Assembly (NCBI RefSeq): GCF_000720175.1
Contig: NZ_JOIX01000007.1
Coordinates: 62,001-126,000 of the forward strand
Length of the DNA stretch: 64,000 bases
Direction of reading: 5' to 3'
From: Streptomyces sp. NRRL S-337
GTDB taxonomy: Bacteria > Actinomycetota > Actinomycetes > Streptomycetales > Streptomycetaceae
This document shows positions 51,041 to 59,737 of this stretch, piece after piece. The notes under the pieces were generated by a model. That model saw only the letters and a list, made by a program, of their open reading frames with translations. It was not told the origin of the DNA and made no database searches. How positions within the stretch are numbered: the first letter of the stretch is position 1; every line of letters starts with the position of its first letter. The translations under genes were made by a program, and so were the position numbers.

Positions 51041-52096
51041 TCACCCGGACGCAGGCGCGGACCCGGCCGGCGCGACGTCCTGCAGCAGCTGCATGAACGC
51101 CGCCTCGTCGATCACGACCGTGCCGTACGCCGCGGCCTTGACGGTCTTGGAGGTGCGGGCGTCCGGGTCGTTGGTGACCAGCAGGCTGGTCACCCGGGAC
51201 ACGCTCGTGGCGACGTGCAGTCCGGCCTCGATCGCCCGGTCCTCCAGCAGCTCCCGGTCCACCGAGGTGTCGCCGGAGAAGGCCACCCGCATCCCCTGCA
51301 CGAGCCGCCCGCCCTCGGCGTAGCGCCCCGGATTGGGGTACGGGCAGGCCGGCCGCTTGCGGGAGGGTCGCCAGGTGGACGGGCGGTAGGTCGACGCGGC
51401 GGCGGTCCGGCGGGGCGCGGGGCTGTCCGACCACTCCGTGAGCGGCTGGCAGCTCAGCAGCGGCAGCCGGAGGTTCTCCCGGGCGGCCCGCCGCAAACTG
51501 GGGCGAAACGCCTCGGCCAACACCCGGGCGTCGTCCAGCGCGTGGTGGGCGCGCTCCTGGACGACGCCGTAATGGGCGGCCAGCGACTCCAGCTTGTGGT
51601 TGGGCAGCGGCAGCCCGAGCTCCTTCGACAGCGCGATCGTGCACAGCCGCTGGCTCACCGGGGCGACCGCGGCGGCGCGGGCGTACTCACGGGCGATCAT
51701 CGACCAGTCGAACATGGCGTTGTGCGCCACCAGCACCCGGCCGTCGAGCCGCCTCGACAGCTCCGGGACGACGTCCGGGAAGAGCGGGGCGTCGGCCAGC
51801 ACCGCGCTGGTGAGCCCGTGGATCCACACCGGGCCGGGGTCCCGCTGCGGGTTGACGAGGGTGTACCAGCGGTCCTGGACCTCGCCCGTCGCGTCGAGTT
51901 GGTACACGGCCGCGGAGATGATCCGGTCGTCCCGCGCCAGGCCCGTCGTCTCCACGTCGACCACCGCATACCCCTCGGGGTACCCGGACGGCCAGGGAGC
52001 CGGCGGCGTGGGCGGCGTCGGTGGCGCGGGCGGTCCCGGCTGCTGCCCGATCTTCGGCGCGATCGGGTCGGCTGCTGCCATGCGGTCTTCGAGCAT
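51041..52096 (-). CDS. DEDDh 3'-5' exonuclease fused to a BRCT-like domain
   Basis: 351 residues. A proline-rich start precedes a DnaQ-like exonuclease with ExoI AVVDVETTGLARDD, ExoII HNAMFDWSMI and ExoIII HHALDDARVLAEAF (DEDDh acids and His). After a linker (about residues 225-262), the C-terminal 85 residues (MRVAFSGDTSVDRELLEDRAIEAGL to LLVTNDPDARTSKTVKAAAYG) match a BRCT domain as in DNA ligase LigA. Such fusions suggest a repair or proofreading role. ATG at 52096; an in-frame ATG at 52081 is an alternative. Confidence 0.9.
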   Translation of the reverse strand: MLEDRMAAADPIAPKIGQQPGPPAPPTPPTPPAPWPSGYPEGYAVVDVETTGLARDDRIISAAVYQLDATGEVQDRWYTLVNPQRDPGPVWIHGLTSAVLADAPLFPDVVPELSRRLDGRVLVAHNAMFDWSMIAREYARAAAVAPVSQRLCTIALSKELGLPLPNHKLESLAAHYGVVQERAHHALDDARVLAEAFRPSLRRAARENLRLPLLSCQPLTEWSDSPAPRRTAAASTYRPSTWRPSRKRPACPYPNPGRYAEGGRLVQGMRVAFSGDTSVDRELLEDRAIEAGLHVATSVSRVTSLLVTNDPDARTSKTVKAAAYGTVVIDEAAFMQLLQDVAPAGSAPASG

Positions 52097-52229
52097 GGTC
52101 CCTGAGGATACGGGCCCCCACCGACACCGGCCGAACCCGGACCGCCGCCACAACCCGCCCGGACGGCCCGCATTCCGGCAAATCCGGCCCACCGCCGCGC
52201 GTTTGACGCCACCGCGTCCCGATGCCCCC

Positions 52230-52847
52230 TCAGCCCGGCAGCAGGGACGCCACCAATGCCTCCAACGCGACCGTGAACAGCCGCTCGGGGTCTGCCGGTG
52301 CGGCCAGGGCGCGGGCCAGCGCCGGATCGTGTTCCGCGGTGGGGGAGTCCCACAGCTCGCCCTCGCCGGGGTGCTGCGCGGGCGACCGCTCGCGGGCCCG
52401 CTCGACCAGCACGAAGCCGACGACCTGGAACTGCACCGCGCGGACCGCCTCGGCGGCCGGCCGCCCGCGCAGCCCGGCGGCGTGCAGCTCATGGACCAGC
52501 GCCTGCTGGGCGGGCAGGAACATCCGCTCCGTCAGGCCGCGTTCGTGCACCATCGCGATCAGCTGCGGCCGTTCGCGCAGCGCCGCGTACAGCGCCCGGG
52601 CGACCGAGACGACCCGGGCGTGCGGGGTGCGTCCGGTGGGCCGGATCTCGCCCATCTCCCGGACGGTGCGCTCGACCAGCGCGTCCAGCAGGGACTCGCG
52701 GTTGCCGACGTGCCAGTAGATGGAGGTGACGGCGGTGCCCAGCTCCGTGGCGAGCCGGCGCATGGTCAGGGCGGCCGGGCCGTGCGCCCGCACCAGGCGG
52801 GCGGCGGCCGCCAGCACCTCTTCCCCGGTCAGCGCGGTACGTGTCAT
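52230..52847 (-). CDS. TetR-family transcriptional regulator
   Basis: 205 residues from ATG 52847. TetR N-terminal HTH: EEVLAAAARLVRAHGPAALTMRRLATELGTAVTSIYWHVGNRESLLDALVE. The C-terminus (about residues 75-200) resembles the TetR_C_1 group. It is divergent from a four-gene operon with the palindrome TGTAAC-AGT-GTTACA between them (52910-52924), so it probably represses that operon. Effector unknown. Confidence 0.9.
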   Translation of the reverse strand: MTRTALTGEEVLAAAARLVRAHGPAALTMRRLATELGTAVTSIYWHVGNRESLLDALVERTVREMGEIRPTGRTPHARVVSVARALYAALRERPQLIAMVHERGLTERMFLPAQQALVHELHAAGLRGRPAAEAVRAVQFQVVGFVLVERARERSPAQHPGEGELWDSPTAEHDPALARALAAPADPERLFTVALEALVASLLPG

Positions 52848-52909
52848 GACCCCCACCTGTCCCGTCAACTCCCTTGCCCGCAAGGCCCTTTACCCTTCGT
52901 CCCGCACGG

Positions 52910-52924
52910 TGTAACAGTGTTACA
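52910..52924. promoter_or_regulatory. Palindromic operator between tetR-type gene and decarboxylase operon
   Basis: TGTAAC-AGT-GTTACA is a perfect inverted repeat with a 3-bp centre, 50 bp upstream of the decarboxylase start and 62 bp from the regulator start. Shape and position fit a TetR-family operator controlling both directions. Confidence 0.6.
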
Positions 52925-52974
52925 GGCGCCGATGGAACCCCCGGAAGGTCACGACCTGAGAAGGGCGGTACGAC

Positions 52975-53772
52975 ATGGCACGCATACGCTACGGAGCCCG
53001 CACCGAGGCGGAGATCGCCGCGGCGCGCGCCACCGGCTCCCGGCTCCCCGACATCTGGTCCACCGGTGTGGTGGCGCTCTGGGAGAGCGATCCGGACGCG
53101 GTCGCGGCGGTGCTGCCGCCGCCGCTGAAACCCTCCGGACGGCCGCTGGTCCGGGCCACCGTCAGCACCGTTACGCTGCCCGGCTATCCGCTCGGCGCCG
53201 GCTCGGTCGCGGTCACCGCCGAGCACGACGGCGTGGCGGGCTGGTACCCGCTCGTCATGCCGATGACCCACGAGCGGGCCCTGACCGGCGGCCGGGAGGT
53301 CTTCGGGGAGCCGAAGAAGCTCGGCGAGGTGACCGTGGAGCGCGACGGCCTGACCGTACGCGCCGCACTGGCCCGGCACGGCATCGCCTTCGTGGAGGTG
53401 CGCGGCGCGGTGAGCGGCCGCCTGCCGCTCCCGGAGCCGTCGGAGCGGACGGACTTCTACTTCAAATGCCTTCCCGCGGCGGACGGTTCGGGCTTCGACG
53501 GCGACCCGGTACTGGTGCACTGCGTGCGGCGGGAGAAACACCGCACCCTGGAGCGGGTCACCGGCGACGTCGTCCTGCGGGAGTCGATGTACGACCCGGT
53601 CGCCGACCTCCCCGTCCGCACCCTCGTCGGGATCACGCTCGGCGAGAAGAGCAGCGACCAGCGGGGCAGGGTCGTCGCGCGGGTGGACCCCGAGGCCCTG
53701 CTGCCCTACGTCCACCAGCGGTACGACGACCCGCAGCAGATCCTCGACGGGCCGCCCGAGGGGAGCCTCTGA
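52975..53772 (+). CDS. Acetoacetate decarboxylase family protein
   Basis: 265 residues. The Schiff-base pair KK (Lys114-Lys115) lies in GEPKKLGEV, the family's active-site motif, preceded by PLVMPMTHERALTGGREVFG. These enzymes decarboxylate acetoacetate or act as aldolase-dehydratases on small oxo acids, so the substrate is open. First gene of an operon with an SDR and two amidohydrolases; its TGA overlaps the next ATG by one base (TGATG). It is not preceded by an obvious signal peptide. Confidence 0.85.
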   Translation: MARIRYGARTEAEIAAARATGSRLPDIWSTGVVALWESDPDAVAAVLPPPLKPSGRPLVRATVSTVTLPGYPLGAGSVAVTAEHDGVAGWYPLVMPMTHERALTGGREVFGEPKKLGEVTVERDGLTVRAALARHGIAFVEVRGAVSGRLPLPEPSERTDFYFKCLPAADGSGFDGDPVLVHCVRREKHRTLERVTGDVVLRESMYDPVADLPVRTLVGITLGEKSSDQRGRVVARVDPEALLPYVHQRYDDPQQILDGPPEGSL

Positions 53773-54656
53773 TGGAGCTGCGGGCGGGACAGGTCGCGGT
53801 CGTCACCGGCGCCGCGAGCGGCATCGGCCTCGCCCTGGCGCGGCGCTTCGCCGCCGAGGGGCTCAAGGTGGTCCTCGCGGACGTCGAGGAGGCGCCGCTG
53901 CGCGCCGCCGCGGACGCGCTCACGGCCGACGGCGCGGAGGTCCTCGCCCGCACCGTCGACGTCGGGGTGCGCGACGAGGTGCAAGCTCTCGCCGACGCGG
54001 CGTACGCCACCTTCGGCGCGGTCCACGTGCTGTGCAACAACGCCGGCGTCGGCTCCGGCGCCGAGGGCCGCATGTGGGAGCACGAGGTCAACGACTGGAA
54101 GTGGGCCTTCGCGGTCAACGTGTGGGGCGTCTTCCACGGCATCCAGGCGTTCGTGCCGCGCATGCTCGCGGGCGGCGCCCCGGGCCACGTCGTCAACACC
54201 TCCTCCACCGACGGCGGTATCGCCCCGCTGCCCACCGCGTCCGTCTACGCCGTCACCAAGGCCGCCGTGGTGACGATGACGGAATCGCTCCACGCCCATC
54301 TGCGGGCGGAGGGCGCGCCCGTCGGGGCGTCGGTGCTGTTCCCCGGCCCGCACATGCTGCGCACCGGTCTGTGGGAGTCGCACCGCAACCGGCCCGCGCG
54401 GTACGCCAAGCAGCAGCCCCGCCGGACGCCCTACCGCAGCCTCGGCCAGTGGGAGGCGGCGATGAAGGAGGCCGGGCAGGAGATCGCGTTCACCCCGGTC
54501 GAGGAGGTCGCCGGGACGGTGGTGGACGGGATCCGGGCGGACCGGTTCTGGATGCTGCCGCCCGGTGAGCACACCGACCGGCAGATCAGGGCCCGGGCGC
54601 GGTCGATGCTGGAGCGGTCCGCCCCGTCGTACCTCGAACGCTTCATCCTGGACTGA
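53772..54656 (+). CDS. Short-chain dehydrogenase/reductase
   Basis: 294 residues. Classical SDR motifs are all present: VAVVTGAASGIGLALARRF, VLCNNAGVGSG, the catalytic Ser in VNTSSTDGGI and YAVTK (Tyr, Lys). A C-terminal extension (RNRPARYAKQQPRRTPYRSL) is longer than usual and may bind a partner or large substrate. ATG at 53772 in one-base overlap with the decarboxylase stop. Works probably on the same compound as its neighbours. Confidence 0.92.
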   Translation: MELRAGQVAVVTGAASGIGLALARRFAAEGLKVVLADVEEAPLRAAADALTADGAEVLARTVDVGVRDEVQALADAAYATFGAVHVLCNNAGVGSGAEGRMWEHEVNDWKWAFAVNVWGVFHGIQAFVPRMLAGGAPGHVVNTSSTDGGIAPLPTASVYAVTKAAVVTMTESLHAHLRAEGAPVGASVLFPGPHMLRTGLWESHRNRPARYAKQQPRRTPYRSLGQWEAAMKEAGQEIAFTPVEEVAGTVVDGIRADRFWMLPPGEHTDRQIRARARSMLERSAPSYLERFILD

Positions 54657-54666
54657 GGGGTGTGTG

Positions 54667-55947
54667 ATGACCGACCAGGACCCGTACCTGATCATCTCCT
54701 CCGACTGCCACGCCGGGCTGCCCACCGAGGAGTACCGGCCCTATCTGGAGCGCCGCTTCCACCGGGCCTTCGAGGAGTTCCTCGGGGAGCGCGGCGCCCG
54801 CCGGGAGGAGGCCACCCGGCTCGGCATCCGCAACGACGCGTTCGCCGCCCGATGGTTCGCCGACAACGAGGAGGGCCTGCGCGGCGGCTGGGACCCCGCG
54901 CAGCGCCTCAAGGAGCTCGACGGCGACGGCGTCGCGGCGGAGGTCGTCTTCCCGGACGCGGACGCGGTGGACAGCCGGACCGCCGCGCCCTTCGGCGTGG
55001 GCCTCGGGCTCTCCGGCGACCAGGACCCCGAACTGGGCATGGCGGGGGCCCGGGCGCACAACCGCTGGCTCGCCGAGTTCGTCTCCGCGCACCCCGAACG
55101 GCACTGCGGCGTCGCCCTGTTGCCCGTGACGGCGGACCCCGGCGAGGTCGTCGCGGAGATCCACCGCGCCAAGGAGTCCGGACTCGGGGCCCTGATGATC
55201 CCGTCCATGTGGGCCGACAAGGCGCCCTACCACGACCGGCGTTACGACCCCGTATGGGCGGCCGCCGCCGGGTGCGCGATGCCGGTGGTCACCCACTCCG
55301 GTGCCGCGCCCCGCCACGAATACGGCGACCACCTGGGCATCTACGTCTCCGAGGTGACCTGGTGGCCGGCCCGGCCGCTGTGGTTCCTGCTCTGGTCCGG
55401 CGTCTTCGAACGCCACCCCGGCCTGAAGTTCGGCGTCGCGGAGTCGGGCTGCTGGTGGCTGCCGAACCTGCTGTGGTTCATGGACCGCCTCTATCTGGGC
55501 GCGCACGGCGGCAAAAAACTGTCCCCCTTCGCCGAGTTGAAGCGGGCGCCCCACGAATACCTCGACCGCCAGGTGTTCGTCTGCGCCACCAACACCAAGC
55601 GCCGCGAACTCGCCCAGCGCTATGAGATCGGTGTCGACAACATCCTCTGGGGCAGCGACTTCCCGCACCCCGAGGGCACCTGGCCGGACACCCGCAGGTG
55701 GTTGCGCGACACCTTCCACGACATCCCGGTCGCCGAGACCCGCCGGATGCTCGGGCTGTCCGCGGCCGAGGTCTTCGGCTTCGACCCGGTGGCGCTCGCC
55801 CCGCTGGCCCGCCGTATCGGCCCGACGCCCGCCGAACTCGGCCAGCCCGGCGACCAGTCGGCGGTCGAGGCGGCCTGGGCCCGCTCCCGCGCCGTGGGCC
55901 GCCACTGGCTCACCGGCCACGACTTCCCGCTCCTGGGAACGGAGTGA
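54667..55947 (+). CDS. Amidohydrolase_2-family metal-dependent hydrolase (first of tandem pair)
   Basis: 426 residues. Barrel with ISSDCHAGLPTEEYRPYLE at the start (the family's common Asp-Cys-His variant in place of His-x-His), MPVVTHSGAAPRHEYG (metal His) and the late VDNILWGSDFPHPEGTWP (final Asp). Such proteins decarboxylate or hydrolyse aromatic and steroid-like acids. About 35-40 percent similar, by eye, to the protein encoded next. Substrate unknown. The next gene starts on the last base of its stop codon. Confidence 0.86.
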   Translation: MTDQDPYLIISSDCHAGLPTEEYRPYLERRFHRAFEEFLGERGARREEATRLGIRNDAFAARWFADNEEGLRGGWDPAQRLKELDGDGVAAEVVFPDADAVDSRTAAPFGVGLGLSGDQDPELGMAGARAHNRWLAEFVSAHPERHCGVALLPVTADPGEVVAEIHRAKESGLGALMIPSMWADKAPYHDRRYDPVWAAAAGCAMPVVTHSGAAPRHEYGDHLGIYVSEVTWWPARPLWFLLWSGVFERHPGLKFGVAESGCWWLPNLLWFMDRLYLGAHGGKKLSPFAELKRAPHEYLDRQVFVCATNTKRRELAQRYEIGVDNILWGSDFPHPEGTWPDTRRWLRDTFHDIPVAETRRMLGLSAAEVFGFDPVALAPLARRIGPTPAELGQPGDQSAVEAAWARSRAVGRHWLTGHDFPLLGTE

Positions 55948-57227
55948 TGACCATGACCGCACCGATGGGGACCACCATGACGACGACCGGGACGCCGACC
56001 GAGGAGCGCTACACCGTCATCTCCGCCGACTGCCACGCCGGCGCCGACCTGCTCGACTACAAGCCGTACCTGGAGTCCCGCCACCACGACGCCTTCGACG
56101 CCTGGGCGGCGACCTACGTCAATCCGCACGAGGACCTGCTCGCCGACACCGCCGACCGCAACTGGAACTCCGCCCGCCGGCTCGCCGAACTGGAGGCCGA
56201 CGGCATCGTCGCCGAGGTCGTCTTCCCCAACACCATCCCACCGTTCTTCCCCAGCGCCTCCCTCATGGCGCCGCCGCCCACCGGTACGGAGTTCGAGCTG
56301 CGCTGGGCCGGCCTGCGGGCCCACAACCGCTGGCTGGCCGACTTCTGCGCGGACACCCCGGGCCGCCGGGCCGGCGTCGCCCAGATCCTCCTCAACGACG
56401 TCGAGCTGGCCGTACGGGAGGTCCGCCGCACCAAGGAGGCGGGGCTCACCGGCGGCATCATGCTCCCCGGCACCCCGCCCGGCTCCGGCCTCCCCGAACT
56501 CCACTCCGCGGCCTACGACCCCCTCTGGGCGGTCTGCGACGAACTGCAGGTCCCGGTCAACCACCACGGCGGCTCCGCCTCCCCGCCGCTCGGCGACGAA
56601 CCGGCCGCCCGCGCGGTCTTCATGGTCGAAACGACCTGGTTCTCGCACCGCGCCCTGTGGCACCTGATCTTCGGCGGCGCCTTCCGCCGCCACCCCGGCC
56701 TCCGGCTCGTCCTGACGGAACAGGGCTCGGGCTGGATCCCCGGCGTCCTGGACATGCTGGACTACTACCACAGCCGGCTGGTCACCGCGGCGACCCGGAC
56801 CGCCACCACCGCGGAGTCCCGGTTCGGCGCGGGTCTGGCCGCCACCATGGACGACACCCCGGCCGCCGTCTGGCGCGACCACTGCTTCGTCGGCGCCAGC
56901 TTCATGCGCCCGCACGAGGTGCCGCTGCGCCACCGCATCGGCCTCGACAAGATCATGTGGGGCAGCGACTACCCGCACGACGAGGGCACCCACCCCTACT
57001 CCCGCGAGGCCCTCCGCCTCGCCTTCGCGGACCTGCCCCCCGACGAGACCGCCGCCCTGCTCGCCACCAACGCCGCCCACGTCTACGGCTTCGACCTCGC
57101 CCACCTGGCCCCCATAGCCGCCCGCGTGGGCCCCACCATCACCGAACTCACCCACCCCCTGGACAAGATCCCCCCGAACGCCACCAGCCCGGCCTTCGCC
57201 CCGGGCGGCTCGGTACGGGTGTGGTGA
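55947..57227 (+). CDS. Amidohydrolase_2-family metal-dependent hydrolase (second of tandem pair)
   Basis: 426 residues. ISADCHAGADLLDYKPYLES, VPVNHHGGSASPP (metal His) and DKIMWGSDYPHDEGTHPYS mirror the first copy, so the two arose by duplication, but the middle parts differ enough to suggest distinct substrates or a heterodimer. ATG 55947 overlaps the previous TGA; an ATG at 55953 has a better spacing from GGAG. Followed by a hairpin that ends the operon. Confidence 0.86.
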   Translation: MTMTAPMGTTMTTTGTPTEERYTVISADCHAGADLLDYKPYLESRHHDAFDAWAATYVNPHEDLLADTADRNWNSARRLAELEADGIVAEVVFPNTIPPFFPSASLMAPPPTGTEFELRWAGLRAHNRWLADFCADTPGRRAGVAQILLNDVELAVREVRRTKEAGLTGGIMLPGTPPGSGLPELHSAAYDPLWAVCDELQVPVNHHGGSASPPLGDEPAARAVFMVETTWFSHRALWHLIFGGAFRRHPGLRLVLTEQGSGWIPGVLDMLDYYHSRLVTAATRTATTAESRFGAGLAATMDDTPAAVWRDHCFVGASFMRPHEVPLRHRIGLDKIMWGSDYPHDEGTHPYSREALRLAFADLPPDETAALLATNAAHVYGFDLAHLAPIAARVGPTITELTHPLDKIPPNATSPAFAPGGSVRVW

Positions 57228-57269
57228 GGGGCGGGGGCGGTCGGCCTCGGCCGGGGACCGCCCGCCCCG
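57228..57269. terminator. Terminator between amidohydrolase and peptidase E genes
   Basis: GGGGCGGG-GG-CGGT (57228-57241) pairs with ACCGCCCGCCCC (57256-57269 region) leaving a 2-base bulge; it lies between convergent stop codons. Confidence 0.65.
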
Positions 57270-57272
57270 CCG

Positions 57273-57977
57273 TCACCCGCCCAGCAGCCGCGCCTCCTCC
57301 GGTACCTCGTGCACCGTGCCGTCCGGTCCGCGGCTCACCCGGTGCAGGGTGGCGCCCGGCGTGCGGGTCACGACGTCCGTCAGGCGGCCGGCGGAGAACA
57401 GGCCCGCCGCGCCGTCGTCGACCGCCCAACCCGTCGGCAAGGCAGCGTTCTTGACCGCCTCGCGGTAGCCGGGACGGCGCAGGGACTCGGTGTCGTAGTG
57501 CGGGCACAGGCTGCCCGGCAGCAGGCCCAGGCCGTCGGCGAGCGGGGCCGGCGGGCCGAACGAGTCGGAGAAGGCGCTCTCGAACCAGCAGCAGGCACCC
57601 GCGCTGATGCCGCACAGCAGGACGCCCGCCGCGTACGCCTCGCGCAGCACCGCGTCCAGACCGTGCAGCCGCCAGACGGCGAGCATGTTGGCGGTGTTGC
57701 CGCCGCCGACGTACACGACGTCCTGCGCGAGGACGAACGCCCGCAGATCGGTCACGGTCCGGCGGAACAGCTCCAGGTGGCTGGTCTCGCAGTCCCGCTC
57801 GGCGAACGCGGTGTGGAACTTCTCGACGTAGCCGGGGGCGTCCCCGCTGGCGGTGGGCAGGAAGCAGACCTTCGGCCGCGGCCGCCCGGTGGCGGCCAGC
57901 ACGAAGTCGTCGAGCAGGGTGTCGGGGGCGTCGGAGAAACCGCCGCCGAGGACGGCGAGGGTGGGTGCGGTCGTCAT
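57273..57977 (-). CDS. Peptidase E-like protein (peptidase S51, glutamine-amidotransferase fold)
   Basis: 234 residues. The nucleophile is Ser125 in LLCGISAGACCWFE, with VVYVGGGNTANMLAVWR and the N-terminal LAVLGGGFSD motif of the alpha-aspartyl dipeptidase group. Cleaves Asp-X dipeptides in the known family. The catalytic His is expected near LCPHYDTE. ATG at 57977. Divergent from the hydroxylase gene. Confidence 0.9.
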   Translation of the reverse strand: MTTAPTLAVLGGGFSDAPDTLLDDFVLAATGRPRPKVCFLPTASGDAPGYVEKFHTAFAERDCETSHLELFRRTVTDLRAFVLAQDVVYVGGGNTANMLAVWRLHGLDAVLREAYAAGVLLCGISAGACCWFESAFSDSFGPPAPLADGLGLLPGSLCPHYDTESLRRPGYREAVKNAALPTGWAVDDGAAGLFSAGRLTDVVTRTPGATLHRVSRGPDGTVHEVPEEARLLGG

Positions 57978-58077
57978 CGGGCCTCACAGCGATCGTCGGC
58001 AGCTGACATCACGTCTCACATACTTCTGAGTAACAACCCCTAGCGGCGCCCCCGTCCACGCCTTTATGGTGCGGGAC

Positions 58078-58986
58078 ATGCCGCACCTGCCCGATGTCGT
58101 GTTGTGGTCCGTACCGGCCTTCGTCCTGCTCACCGTGGTGGAGATGGTGAGCTACCGCCTGCATCCCGACGAGGACGCGGCGGGCTATGAGGTCAAGGAC
58201 GCGGCCACCAGCGTCGGCATGGGACTGGGGAGCCTGGTCTTCGACGCGCTGTGGAAGATACCCATCGTGGCGATCTACGCCGCGATCTACGAACTCACCC
58301 CGCTCCGCATCCCCGTGCTGTGGTGGACGCTGCTGCTGATGCTGCTCGCCCAGGACTTCTTCTACTACTGGTCGCACCGCGGCCACCACGTCATCCGCGT
58401 CCTGTGGGCCTGCCACGTGGTGCACCACTCCAGCAAGAAGTTCAACTTCACCACCGCCCTGCGCCAGCCCTGGACGACCTGGACCGTCTGGCCGTTCTAC
58501 GTGCCGATGGTCGCGCTCGGCGTGCATCCGGCCGTGGTCGCCTTCACCTCCGGCGCCAACCTCGTCTACCAGTTCTGGGTGCACACCGAACGCGTCGGCA
58601 AACTGCCCCGCCCCTTCGAGTTCGTCCTCAACACCCCCTCCCACCACCGCGTCCACCACGCCTCCCAAGGCGGCTATCTGGACCGCAACTACGGCGGGAT
58701 CCTGATCATCTGGGACCGGATGTTCGGCTCGTTCGTCGCCGAGACCGAGCGGCCCGTCTACGGCCTGACCAAGAACATCGAGACCTACAACCCGCTGCGG
58801 GTGGCCACCCACGAGTACGCCGCCATCGCACGCGACGTACGGGCCGCGGACAGCTGGCCCGAGCGGGCCGGGCGGATCTTCCGCGGCCCGGGCTGGCAGC
58901 CGGCCGCCAAGCGGCTCGGGACGGACCCCGCCCCCGCCCCGTCGCCCGCCTCTGCCGCCCCGTCCGTCGAGGAGACCGTCGCGTGA
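58078..58986 (+). CDS. Sterol desaturase / fatty acid hydroxylase family protein
   Basis: 302 residues with about four membrane helices. Histidine clusters SHRGHH, HVVHHSSKK and HRVHHASQGG hold the di-iron centre, as in ERG3/ScS7-type enzymes. It should oxidise a lipid chain or isoprenoid; the substrate is unknown. The ATG at 58078 (MPHLPDVVLW) matches the usual family start; an ATG four codons upstream also exists. The GTGA overlap with the next gene suggests co-translation. Confidence 0.87.
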   Translation: MPHLPDVVLWSVPAFVLLTVVEMVSYRLHPDEDAAGYEVKDAATSVGMGLGSLVFDALWKIPIVAIYAAIYELTPLRIPVLWWTLLLMLLAQDFFYYWSHRGHHVIRVLWACHVVHHSSKKFNFTTALRQPWTTWTVWPFYVPMVALGVHPAVVAFTSGANLVYQFWVHTERVGKLPRPFEFVLNTPSHHRVHHASQGGYLDRNYGGILIIWDRMFGSFVAETERPVYGLTKNIETYNPLRVATHEYAAIARDVRAADSWPERAGRIFRGPGWQPAAKRLGTDPAPAPSPASAAPSVEETVA

Positions 58987-59690
58987 CGGCCCGGTGGCCG
59001 GGGGCCGTCCGGCCCCTGCTGGCCGCGTTCGCCGTGCTCGCCGTCGTCCACCTCGCCGCGCTGCTCGCCGGTGCCACCCTCGTCGACCACCTCACCAAAC
59101 CCGCCCTGATGCCGGTGCTCGCCGCGTACGTCCTCGCCCGCGGCGGCCCCGTACTGCTCGCCGGGGCGCTGCTGTTCGGCTGCGGCGGTGACACCTTCCT
59201 CCAGATCGGGGGGCACGGCGGGGGAGTGGTCTTCCTGGTGGGGATGGGCTCGTTCGCCGCCGGGCACGTCTGCTACCTGCTGCTGTGCGGGCGCCACGGC
59301 TCCCCGCCGGGCGGCCGGGCCCGTACGGGGGTGCTCGCCGGCGGCTACGCCCTCGCGCTGGTCGCCACCGTCGCCCTGCTGTGGCCGGGCCTCCCGGCCG
59401 ACCTGCGGATCCCGGTCGCCGGATACAGCCTGCTGCTCACCGCGATGGGCTTCGGCGCGCTGCGGGCGGGACCGTGGGCGGCGGCCGGCGGACTGCTCTT
59501 CCTGCTCTCCGACACCCTGATCGCGTCCGGTATCGCCCACTGGCCCCAGCTGCCGCTCCCGCAGTTCTGGATCATGCTCACCTATACGGCGGCGCAGTTC
59601 GCCCTGGCCGAGGGCGTGCTCCGGGCGGCCGGGCAACGGCAAGGGGCCGGGCGCCGAAGCACCCGGCCCCCGCAGACGGTCACCGCCTGA
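58983..59690 (+). CDS. Lysoplasmalogenase-like (YhhN/TMEM86) membrane protein
   Basis: 235 residues, about eight hydrophobic helices. Family markers: the loop LTKPALMPVLAAYVLARG, GDTFLQIG with the conserved Asp, FAAGHVCYLL, and the late LLSDTLIASGIAHWPQLPLPQFWIMLTYTAAQ. Homologues cleave the vinyl-ether bond of lysoplasmalogens or form lipid-modifying hydrolases. GTG at 58983, translationally coupled to the hydroxylase, hinting at joint lipid modification. Confidence 0.87.
   Translation: MTARWPGAVRPLLAAFAVLAVVHLAALLAGATLVDHLTKPALMPVLAAYVLARGGPVLLAGALLFGCGGDTFLQIGGHGGGVVFLVGMGSFAAGHVCYLLLCGRHGSPPGGRARTGVLAGGYALALVATVALLWPGLPADLRIPVAGYSLLLTAMGFGALRAGPWAAAGGLLFLLSDTLIASGIAHWPQLPLPQFWIMLTYTAAQFALAEGVLRAAGQRQGAGRRSTRPPQTVTA
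59643..59670 (+). terminator. Hairpin at the 3' end of the lysoplasmalogenase gene
   Basis: A 9-bp stem (GGGGCCGGG with CCCGGCCCC, 59643-59651 and 59662-59670) lies inside the last codons of the gene; a terminator that begins before the stop codon at 59688. It would also work for the minus-strand protease gene. Confidence 0.5.
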
Positions 59691-59737
59691 GCCGCTTCCC
59701 GGCCGTGTCTTCCCGGTGGCCGGTCAAGCCGTCCCGG

